Below, one piece after another: positions 45,832-55,925 of a stretch of 64,000 bases of DNA. Both the position numbers and the translations under genes were made by a program. Below the pieces are notes generated by a model. The model made no database searches, was not told where the DNA came from, and saw only the letters and a list, made by a program, of their open reading frames with translations. Within the stretch, counting starts at the first letter, position 1; each line of letters starts with the position of its first letter. Origin of the DNA: Orobanche coerulescens (taxonomy: Eukaryota; Streptophyta; Magnoliopsida; Lamiales; Orobanchaceae); the NCBI GenBank assembly GCA_033398695.1, contig JAWKAU010000214.1, positions 149,001 through 213,000 of the forward strand, given 5' to 3'.

Positions 45832-46210
45832 GTTACGTACGTTATACACTTATGGTTAACGTACGTAAGAGGCATTACGTACGCTATACCAAGACATTAA
45901 CGTACGTAATGAAAAATCCAGAACTAACTGGACTAAAATACGAAGGCCTTAACGTACGTAAACAAGAACTTGTTACGTACGTTAACAAGACCTACATTAC
46001 GTACGTAAAGCTCACCTCTTAACGTACGTAAGGGTCCGTTGACTGCAATAGTGAGATCCGATCGGAAGATGCTCGGGACCCACCGGCCGAAAGCGACTAC
46101 GAGGAAGGTTCCTGCCACCTACCAAGCCTTACGTACGTAACCTTACAGGCATAACGTACGTAATACTCAACCCTTAACGTACGTAAATCTACACATATAG
46201 CGTACGTTAA
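45832..46210 (-). promoter_or_regulatory. Palindrome array TTACGTACGTAA in the E3 5' LTR, 12 copies
   Basis: Twelve copies, most of them perfect palindromes with the core ACGTACGT, flanked by T(T) and (A)A. They end about 20 bases upstream (on the element strand) of the TATA-like box. This is the place of the TAGCGCACGCTA array in E2, with a different motif. Confidence 0.93.
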
Positions 46211-46416
46211 GGCTAGTGTATTTAGCCAAAAATCCAAACTCTCCAACCAACATTCAAACGACGAAACTAACCCGACGACAAGTATAATATTTCGATCCCG
46301 AAATATTCTAATACAATATACATTGTATTGGTCCAAACAACAACACTTGTACAATTCCAAATGAATACGTACAACTCAACAGTAACACGAAAAAAAAATT
46401 ACCCCCGGATATTACA

Positions 46417-46915
46417 TTACGGGCGTACTATGATGCTCCTCTTCAGCGTAATTCATAATTAAGAATATTTCATAACTTCAGTTAATTCATGATTGTGTAA
46501 TTTCAACTCTTGAGGATTGTTGTTACGTATGGCGGCCGTTGGGGATTTTGTTTCGTGTCACGGCAAGGCAAAGGTACAGGAAGAGCATGTTGACGGCGAG
46601 TCCGATGATACTAGTAGGGGGCCCCGATGCATTGATCATTTATTGATCATTTGTGTTTCCTTTATTTATTCCGCTGCAGACATTCCGTTTGAGTGTTCAT
46701 TTCATTCAGTGTTGTGTATTTTATCGTCATATAAAATACACATGTATTCTATTTTATCCTGGGTGTGTTGTATAAAACTCCTCGTCGGAGTAATTGATGT
46801 TGTAATGTGGTTCGGTACTACATTTACCTGTGTAATTCATTCATTTTCATTCGCCTGGTGGGTCCCAGTCGAGGGTCCACGGCACTGTAATATCCGCCTA
46901 GTTTGGGGTGTTACA
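46417..46915 (+). repeat. E2 3' LTR, second part
   Basis: Resumes with TTACGGGCGTACTATG after E3 and ends GGTGTTACA before the TTTAC duplication. Contains the stem-loop at 46714-46741. Confidence 0.95.
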
Positions 46916-49900
46916 TTTACTTCTTGAGTACATCCTGTTAATAGGAGATAAGACCACGTTACATGCATTCGAGTCGGAACTCTATGAAAACTCGAGTTTA
47001 TTGATTAGATTCGAGCCTTTTGTACTCAGAATTATTTATAAGAGCTCCGATTAATCTCTTACTTCTTGATTAAGTCTTGTTGTAGCAAGTATTGGATATA
47101 ATAGCTCCGATTAATCCTTTACTTCTTGATTGCATCCTGTTAATAGGAGATAAGACCACGTTACATGCATTCGAGTCGGAACTCTGTGAAAACTCGAGTT
47201 TATTAATTAGATTCGAGCCTTTTGTACTCATAATTGTTTATAAGAGCTCCGATTTATCTTTTACTTCTTGATTAAGTCTTGTTGTAGCAAGTATTGGATA
47301 TAATAGCTCCGATTAAGTCTTGTTAATAGGACGTAAGATCATGTTACATGCATTCGAGTCGGAACTCTGTGAAATTCGAGTTTATTGATTAGATTCGAGC
47401 CTTTTGTACTCAGAATTGGCTATAAGAGCTCCGATTAATCTTTTACTTCTTGATTAAGTCTTGTTGTAGCAAGTATTGGATATAATAGCTCCGATTAAAT
47501 CTTGCTAATATGACATAAGACCATGTTACATGCATTCGATTCGGAACTCTGTGAAAACTCGGGTTTATTGATTAGATTCGAGCCTTTTGTACTCAGAATT
47601 GGCTATAAGAGCTCTGATTAATCTTTTATTTCTTGATTAAGTCTTGTTGTAGCAAGGATTCACTATTATAGCTCCGATTAAGCCTTTACTTATTGATTAC
47701 ATCCTGTTAATAGGAGACAAGACCACGTTACATGCATTCGAGTCAGAATTCGATGAAAACTCGAGTTTATTAATTAGATTCGAGCCTTTTGTACTCAGAA
47801 TTATTTATAAGAGCTCCAATTTATCTTTTACTTTTTGATTAAGTCTTGTTGTAGAAATTATTGGATATAATAGCTCCAATTAAGTCTTGTTAGTAGGACA
47901 TAAGATTATGTTACATGCATTCGAGTCGGAACTCTATGAAACTCGGGTTTATTGATTAGATTCGAGCCTTTTGTGCTCAGAATTGGCTATAAGAGCTCCG
48001 ATTAATCTTACTTCTTGATTAAGTCTTGTTGTAGCAAATATTGGATATAATAGCTCCGATTAAATCTTGCTAATCTGACATAAGACCATGTTACATGCAT
48101 TCGAGTCGGAACTCTGTGAAAACTCGAGTTTATTGATTATATTCAAGCCTTTTGTACTCAGAATTGGCTATAAGAGCTCTGATTAAACTTTTCTTTCTTG
48201 ATTAAGTCTTGTTGTAGCAAGGATTCACTATAATAGCTCCGATTAAGCCTTTACTTCTTGATTACACCCTGTTAATACGAGATAAGACCACGTTACATGC
48301 ATTCGAGTCGGAACTCTACGAAAACTCGAGTTTATTGATTAGATTCGAGCCTTTTGTACTCATAATTATTTATAAGAGCTCCAATTTATCTTTTACTTCT
48401 TGATTAAGTCTTGTTGTAGCAAGTATTGGATATAATAGCTCCGATTAAGTCTTGTTAATAGGACATAAGATCATGTTACATGCATTCGAGTCGGAACTCT
48501 GTGAAATTTGGGTTTATTGATTAGATTCGAGCCTTTTGTACTCAGAATTGGCTATAAGAGCTCCGATTAATCTTTTACTTCTTGATTAAGTCTTGTTGTA
48601 GCAAGTATTGGATATAATAGCTCCGATTAAATCTTGCTAATATGACATAAGACCATGTTACATGCATTCGAGTCGGAACTCTGTGAAAACTCGGGTTTAT
48701 TGATTAGATTCGAGCCTTTTGTATTCAGAATTGGCTATAAGAGCTCTGATTAATCTTTTCTTTCTTGATTAAGTCTTGTTGTAGCAAGGATTCACTATTA
48801 TAGCTCCGATTAAGCCTTTACTTACGATTACATCACATTAATAGGAGACAAGACCACGTTATATGCATTCGAGTCAGAATTCTATGAAAACTCGAGTTTA
48901 TTAATTAGATTCGAGCCTTTTGTACTCAGAATTATTTATAAGAGCTCCAATTTATCTTTTACTTCTTGATTAAGTCTTGTTGTAGCAATTATTGGATATA
49001 ATAGCTCCGATTAAGTCTTGTTAGTAGGACATAAGATCATGTTACATGCATTCGAGTCGGAACTCTATGAAACTCGGGTTTATTGATGAGATTCGAGCCT
49101 TTTGTACTCAGAATTGGCTATAAGAGCTCCGATTAATCTTTTACTTCTTGATTAAGTCTTGTTGTAGCATGTATTGGATATAATTGCACTGACTAAATCT
49201 TGCTAATATGACATAAGACCATGTTACATGCATTGGAGTCGGAACTCTGTGAAAACTCGGGTTTATTGATTAGATGCGAGCCTTTTGTACTCAGAATTAG
49301 CTATAAGAGCTCTGATTAATATTTTCTTTCTTGATTAAGTCTTGTTGTAGCAAGGATTCACTATTATAGCTCCGATTAAGCCTTTACTTCTTGATTACAT
49401 CATGTTAATAGGAGATAAGACCACGTTACATGCATTCGAGTCGGAACTTTATGAAAACTCGAGTTTATTGATTAGATTCGAGCATTTTGTACTCAGAATT
49501 GTTTATAAGAGCTCCGATTAATATTTTACTTCTTGATTAAGTCTTGTTGTAGCAAATATTGGATATAATAGCTCCGATTAAGCCTTTACTTCTTGAGTAC
49601 ATCCTGTTAATAGGAGATAAGACCACGTTACATGTATTCGAGTCGGAACTCTATGAAAACTCGAGTTTATTGATTAGATTCGAGCCTTTTGTACTCAGAA
49701 TTATTTATAAGAGCTCCAATTAATCTCTTACTTCTTGATTAAGTCTTGTTGTAGCAAGTATTGGATATAATAGCTCCGATTAATCCTTTACTTCTTGATT
49801 ACATCCTGTTAATAGGAGATAGGACCACGTTACATGCATTCGAGTCGAACTCGTGAAAACTCGAGTTTATTGATTATATTCAAGCCTTTTGTACTCAGAA

Positions 49901-51416
49901 TTGGCTATAAGAGCTCTGATTAATCTTTTCTTTCTTGATTAAGTCTTGTTGTAGCAAGGATTCACTATTATAGCTCCGATTAAGCCTTTACTTCTTGATT
50001 ACATCCTGTTAATAGGAGATAAGACCACGTTACATGCATTCGAGTCGGAACTCTATGAAAACTCGAGTTTATTGATTAGATTCGAGCATTTTGTACTCAG
50101 AATTGTTTATAAGAGCTCCGATTAATCTTTTACTTCTTGATTAAGTCTTGTTGTAGCAAATATTGGATATAATAGCTCCGATTAAGCCTTTACTTCTCGA
50201 GTACATCCTGTTAATAGGAGATAAGACCACGTTACATGCATTCGAGTCGGAACTCTATGAAAACTCGAGTTTATTGATTATATTCGAGCCTTTTGTACTC
50301 AGAATTATTTATAAGAGCTCTGATTAATCTCTTACTTCTTGATTAAGTCTTGTTGTAGCAAGTATTGGATATAATAGCTCCGATTAATCCTTTACTTCTT
50401 GATTGCATCCTCTTAATAGGAGATAAGACCACGTTACATGCATTCGAGTCGGAACTTTGTGAAAACTCGAGTTTATTAATTAGATTCGAGCCTTTTGTAC
50501 TCATATTTGTTTATAAGAGCTCCAATTTATCTTTTACTTCTTGATTAAGTCTTGTTGTAGCAAGTATTGGATATAATAGCTCCGATTAAGTCTTGTTAAT
50601 AGGACATAAGATCATGTTACATGCATTCGAGTCGGAACTCTGTGAAACTCGGGTTTATTGATTAGATTCGAGCTATTTGTACTCAGAATTGGCTATAAGA
50701 GGTCCGATTAATCTTTTACTTCTTGATTAAGTCTTGTTGTAGCAAGTATTGGATATAATAGCTCCGATTAAATCTTGCTAATATGACATAAGACCATGTT
50801 ACATGCATTCGAGTCGGAACTCTGTGAAAACTCGGGTTTATTGATTAGATTCGAAGCTTTTGTACTCAGAATTGGCTATAAGAGCTCTGATTAATCTTTC
50901 CTTTCTTGATTAAGTCTTGTTGTAGAAAGGATTCACTATTATAGCTCCGATTAAGCATTTACTTCTTGATTACATCCTGTTAATAGGAGATAAGACCACG
51001 TTACATGCATTCGAGTCGGAACTCTATGAAAACTCGAGTTTATTGATTAGCTTCGAGCATTTTGTACTCAGAATTGTTTATAAGAGCTCCGATTAATATT
51101 TTACTTCTTGATTAAGTCTTGTTCTAGCAAATATTGGATATAATAGCTCCGATTAAGCCTTTACTTCTTGAGTACATCCTGTTAATAGGAGATAAGACCA
51201 CGTTACATGCATTCGAGTCGGAACTCTATGAAAACTCGAGTTTATTGATTAGATTCGAGCCTTTTGTACTAAGAATTATTTATAAGAGCTCCGATTAATC
51301 TCTTACTTCTTGATTAAGTTTTGTTGTAGCAAGTATTGGATATAATAGCTCCGATTAATCCTTTACTTCTTGATTACATCCTGTTAATAGGAGATAAGAC
51401 CACGTTACATGCATTC
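46916..51416 (+). repeat. Satellite array, block 3
   Basis: About 24 monomers, with starts including 46949, 47151, 47334, 47516, 47718, 47901, 48081, 48283, 48466, 48648, 48849, 49032, 49214, 49416, 49618 and 49820. Without E2, the unit begun at 26795 ends at 48080 and measures about 2,670 bp. After 49820 the order departs from the 14-monomer pattern, with hybrid A monomers. E4 cuts the array at 51416. Confidence 0.97.
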
Positions 51417-53877
51417 TGTAATACCCGGTTGTAATTCAGTATTTATCATTCAGTAATTGATACTCAGTAATTTCATTCATTATTTGATCATTTGTCACTC
51501 ATATTCAGTCATGGTATTAATCATTCAGAGTAATTGTATCGTGTGTCAATCGTCATTCATCACTAATCTGATTGGAGTTTCGTGCCGTGTTTATCGTCAT
51601 TGTCATTTTCGTTGTGAGCTGTGCGTGAGGAGTAGCGCACGCTACGTACTCCTTTTAGCGTACGCTAATTGGGTATAGGTAGCGCACGCTACCACTCAGC
51701 TTTAGCGCACGCTAAGGTTACCCTGGCTGCAGTCCAGAAGGTACTGGACTGCAGGTGAGTTATAAGTAGCGCACGCTACGAATGGTAAGTAGCGCGCGCT
51801 AGTGAGTTGTAGTAGCGCACGCTAATAGGTGGTGTAGCGCGCGCTAAGGGCAGATCAGGTTGAGTCCAGTGGCTACTGGACTGCATTGGATTAATTCATA
51901 GCGTGCGCTATGTGTTGTTTTTAGCGTACGCAACCGATTGTATAGCGCACGCTAAATTATGGTTGTAGCGCATGCTATCGAGGTCATATCAGAGAACAGG
52001 CAGTTTCTGGACTCCAGTACTGGGCATCGAATTATTCGTTAGCGCACGCTAACTATGAGTATTAACGTACGCTAGTAGTATGGCCGTAGCGCACGCTACA
52101 AATAGGTACGTAGCGCGCGCTACCGTGTTCGGACAGTGGGTACTGGACTACCCAAATTTCCCGTTAGCGCACGCTACCCATTATGGCTAGCGCACGCTAA
52201 CCTGGACTGACTATAAACTGGACAGTTTAGTCAGAGTTCATCATTTATCATTCTAATCTCTTTCTCTCGTCGGTTCTTGGCGATTTGGGCGATTTTGAGA
52301 GTATCCTTCAAGGTGTAATCATCAATCATCATCTTCAAGTCTTTGAGTTGGATTAATCATCACTTCATCATCTCCAAGCATCGAATCAAAGGTATTAATT
52401 TTCTTGGATCTAGAATTTCGGATTTTTGGGTTTTTCCTTCCGATTTCTTCGTGTAAGCTTGGATTATCACTGGAATATGTTAGTTATGGATTATCTACCT
52501 TGGATAAATATATTCCTACGGATTTAGTGATTATTTTCGGAATTATTTCAAGAACCCTTGGGGTTGACTTCGGTTAATTGGGGATTTTCCGATTGATGTT
52601 GTTGTAGTCACGAATTATGGATTCCTAATGGATTATTGATATCATTGAAGTGTTTTGTTAGTTCGAAATACTCATTTTTGGTGTGAGTTTCGACATATTC
52701 GGGATTGGATATTTCCGGAGTTGTGTGGTTGGTTATGTATTCGTTGGAATGCCCTAGGAGTTTGATTATCGTTGTTTCGACCTTTGGGTTAGTCGTGTTT
52801 TGTTGTTTGATGCGTGTATTGAACGATTGTTGGTAATTATTGTTATTCAAGGTTGTTCGAGCGACCGGTATCTTGGTTAGGACGTTGTTCGTGGACGGAC
52901 ATTCTTCATCGTTGTTGTGTAAGTTAAACCTTACTCGGTTAAAAGGATACTCATTCCTTTTGTTGTTGATTGCTCATAATCATAATTCATTCATCATAAT
53001 ATTAATCATTTTGAGACTTGTAATTGTCGAATAATCATTTCATTCACGAGGAACGACGGTTCCAAATCATTTCATTGGGTCATCAATCACGTCACTTTTA
53101 TTTTCATATCGGTGAGTCATCTTGGCCTTGTCTAATTATTATTCATTGATAATCATCATGGTCATTCTCGTTCATGTGACCTTCCGGGTTCATATTGCGT
53201 GGCCGGGTGTGGCTGTGTGGAATTTTTAGTCGGGCACACGATGGTCATGTATTGGGTTCACCGATACATCGTACCGTGCACACGGTAACGCTTACCTCCG
53301 TGAGACTAATTAGGTACAAGGACGGGTGTGTCCGGTCATTCGTCTTGTACACTTGCACAGAACATTACGGGCGTACTATGATACTCCTCTTCAGCGTAAT
53401 TCATAACTAAGGGTATTTCATAACTTCATTTAATTCATGATTGTGTAATTTCAACTCTTGAGGATTGTTGTTCTGTGTAACTGACCCCGTTGGGGGATTT
53501 TGTTTTCAGGTTACGGCAAGGCAAAGGCACGGGAAGAGCATGTTGACGGCGACGAGTCCCAGTGATACTAGTAGGGGGCCCCGGTCATTTCGTTGTTTCA
53601 GTCATTTTCAGTCATTTAAGTCATTTGTATTTTTCCGCTGCAAATTTCGTTTGAGATGTTTATTTATTCAGGGTGGTGTATTTTATCTTCATATAAAATA
53701 CACTAGTATTCGGTATTGTCCTGGTGTGTTGTGCTTAAACTCCTCATCGGAGTAATTGGTAATATAATGTGGTTCGGTACTACAATTATATTATTTAATT
53801 CATCATTTTCATTCGCCTGGTGGGTCCCAGTCGGGGATTCACGGCACTGTAATATCCGCCTAGTTTGGGGTGTTACA
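51417..53877 (+). repeat. E4 5' LTR
   Basis: TGTAATACCCGG start and GGTGTTACA end. Closest to E2, with the palindrome array at 51632-52200, a TATA-like ctataaactg near 52211 and the stem-loop at 53676-53703. Here the ctgcag and ccag words around the array are intact. Confidence 0.95.
51632..52200 (+). promoter_or_regulatory. Palindrome array TAGCGCACGCTA in the E4 5' LTR
   Basis: About 18 copies in the same order as in E2, most of them full length, some with base changes that keep the dyad (TAGCGTGCGCTA near 51899). Confidence 0.92.
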
Positions 53878-53881
53878 GAGT

Positions 53882-53893
53882 TGGTATCGGAGA
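53882..53893 (+). other. E4 primer-binding site (one extra mismatch)
   Basis: TGGTATCGGAGA, where the other elements end in GC. This could weaken priming. Confidence 0.85.
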
Positions 53894-54352
53894 GTGGTTT
53901 TGAATACTACCCTCCAAGTCATGTCTCGTTTGAAATCATCGTCATCGGACTAGTATCATTGGACTTTCGCATCACGTGTGACCTGTGCAAATGCCGAGCC
54001 AATCAGACCAAGAACTGTAAGATTTCTAATGCCATGATATAATTTCTGGCATTAATCATTCATTCATAATTCATCAGTTAACAATCCTCAATCATCATTG
54101 TCATTTTGACCAGGACGGTCAGGTTAACTCATTAATCACTCAATTCATTTCATTATTCAGTTGTTGATCAGGAAGATCAAATCATTAATCTTGTTAACTC
54201 ATTCAAGATAATCATTTCAGTAACTTCATCAGATAATCATGTCACCTCAGTTGATCATTCATGTAATCACTGTATTTGAGCGCGTATGCTCATTTTCATC
54301 ATTTCATAATATAATCATAATATGATACTCATGCGAGATATATAATCATCAT
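53894..54352 (+). other. E4 untranslated leader
   Basis: Same leader as E2 and E5, no gene seen. Confidence 0.7.
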
Positions 54353-55008
54353 ATGACTTTCCACTTCAGTATGGAAATGACTGGCAGAGGACGTGGAGGA
54401 CGAGGCCGTGGAGCGGGCCGAATCCCGAGGGCTCGTGTGAATACACGTGCAAACGCGAGGAATAATGCTAATTCATCGAGCAGCGACGCTGCCACTCATT
54501 CGCCTGGACGCGATCATTCACTATCGGGGAGTCGTGCAGGACACAGCCCAGTCAGAGGGTTTCCGGGTTGACCCGCTCGCTTTTATGCAGGGCATGATGG
54601 CCCAAATGACGCAGATGGCTCAGTTGATGGAGACGATGCATAACTCCGTCAATCAAAATCAGCAGGCTCCTCCGCCGCCACCTCAGAGGCAAGAGAGGAA
54701 TGTGAGTAATATCATCGGCGACATCTCTCGCCAGAGGCCACCTACTTTTGAGGGCTCGTCTGCGCCGGCAGATATCATTCATTGGCTCGAGCATTTCGAG
54801 AAGTTGTTTGCTATGGTAGAGTGTCCCGAGGGACACAAAGTTTCGGTTGCGGCTTACTACCTGGGTAAGAGCGCACATTCTTGGTGGTTATCGTTGAAGC
54901 CCACCGAAGGATCTTGTACTTGGGATTAGTTCAAGACTCTCATGATGGAGAGGTATTATCCGGCCCCACTCAGAGAGGCCAAGCTGTCAGAACTACTCAC
55001 CCCCGACC
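54353..55008 (+). pseudogene. gag: E4 gag remnant, truncated
   Basis: Start is at 54353 or the in-frame Met at 54371, with the Arg/Gly-rich N-terminus. A frame change of about two bases occurs near 54537. The second frame covers VDPLAFMQGMMAQMTQM, the RPPTFEGSSAPADIIHWLEHF core and the SAHSWWLSLKPT segment. A TAG at 54927-54929 replaces a Gln codon (CAG) present in E5. Just after the [12 protein letters not shown] segment, gag is lost at the deletion junction near 55008. Confidence 0.9.
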
Positions 55009-55925
55009 CCTCAGAAGACGGAGGCTATTCGAGATTGGCTACCTCCGAAGAACGTTAAGGAAATCCGAAGTTTCCTCGGATTAGCGGGTTATTATCGGCG
55101 ATTTGTAGAAGGATTTTCTAGAATCGCTCAACCCTTAACGAACCTTTTGCGGAAGGATAAGAAATACACGTGGTCCGACGCGTGTCAACGGAGTTTTGAG
55201 GAACTCAAGAGCCGGTTAATGTCAGCACCTGTACTTTCCTTGCCGCAGGGGACGGAAGGATTTGTGGTCTATAGTGACGCGTCCGGACAGGGTCTCGGAT
55301 GTGTGCTCATGCAGAACGGGAAGGTTATTGCCTATGCTTCACGGCAATTGAGACCTTACAAGGTTAATTATCCGACCCACGACCTGGAGCTAGCAGCCGT
55401 GGTGTTCGCTTTGAAAATTTGGCGTCATTATCTTTATGGCGTTACCTGTGAGATATTCACCGATCATAAGAGTTTAAAGTATATATTTACTCAGAAGGAG
55501 TTAAATATGCGTCAGAGACGGTGGTTGGAATTAATCAAAGATTATGATATCGAGATCCTCTACCACCCGGGCAAGGCGAACGTTGTCGCCGAAGCCTTGA
55601 GTCGTAAGTCCGTTCAGGAGCAGATGCTTGCCCGTTTAACAGTTCAGAAGGAGCTTCAGCAGGAATTCCTTAGACCCGAGATCGAGGTCTGGCTTCAGCG
55701 AGTTCAGGGGCAGCTTTGTATGTTAGAGATTTCATCATCACTCGAGGAGGCAATTCGAGAGAATCAGGGTGCGGACCCATCATTGTTGCGTATCCGTGAG
55801 GATGTGGCTCAGGGGAAAGCCCCTGGATTTGTGGTCCACGAGGATGGACTTTTGAGGTTTCAGAATCGGTTGTGCGTACCGGCGAATGATGAGTTGAAAA
55901 ACTCGATTTTGAGAGAAGCTCATGC
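55009..55925 (+). pseudogene. pol: E4 pol fragment: RT end, RNase H, integrase start
   Basis: The sequence starts at the [13 protein letters not shown] segment of RT, after the deletion. An open frame shows the RNase H boxes VVYSDASG and FTDHKSL, the [10 protein letters not shown] linker and the first 100 residues of integrase up to REAHA. There the E5 LTR begins, so the HHCC finger is cut after its first His. The frame runs on by chance into the E5 LTR. Confidence 0.92.

Larger units (their letters stand above)
37884..46416 (-). mobile_element. E3: gag-only LTR retrotransposon nested in the E2 3' LTR, opposite orientation
   Basis: The 8,533-bp element has LTRs of 3,056 and 3,097 bp and a TTACG target duplication (37879-37883 and 46417-46421). 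On its own strand it runs from 46416 to 37884: LTR, primer site, gag, polypurine tract, LTR. The internal region is only 2,380 bp and contains no trace of protease, RT or integrase. This matches the class described as terminal-repeat elements with gag (TR-GAG), which depend on proteins from a full-length relative. E2 or E5-type elements are the obvious partners, since the primer site, gag and tract are related. Confidence 0.93.
43320..46416 (-). repeat. E3 5' LTR (right copy)
   Basis: The better preserved copy. On plus: TGTAACACCCCC start, 34-bp repeats (about 44129-44307), 79-bp repeats (about 44458-45140), TATA-like gataaatag (45811-45819), palindrome array (45832-46210) and GGATATTACA end. 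The order on the element strand is palindromes, TATA, then the tandem repeats in the transcribed part. Confidence 0.95.
28305..46915 (+). mobile_element. E2: Ty3/gypsy chromovirus in satellite, interrupted by E3
   Basis: Without the nested 8.5-kb E3, the element is about 10.1 kb. It has a 5' LTR of 2,441 bp, an internal region of 5,178 bp and a 3' LTR split into 35924-37883 and 46417-46915. All expected parts are present (primer site, gag, protease, RT, RNase H, integrase, chromodomain-like end, polypurine tract), but the coding region is frameshifted many times. It has the same orientation as E1 and E4. Confidence 0.96.
51417..55925 (+). mobile_element. E4: internally deleted Ty3/gypsy chromovirus, cut by E5
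   Basis: The 5' LTR (2,461 bp) follows satellite ending in CATTC (51412-51416, the presumed left target copy). The internal part jumps from gag to the end of RT and continues into integrase until E5 interrupts it at 55925. The rest and the 3' LTR lie right of the window. Confidence 0.93.
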
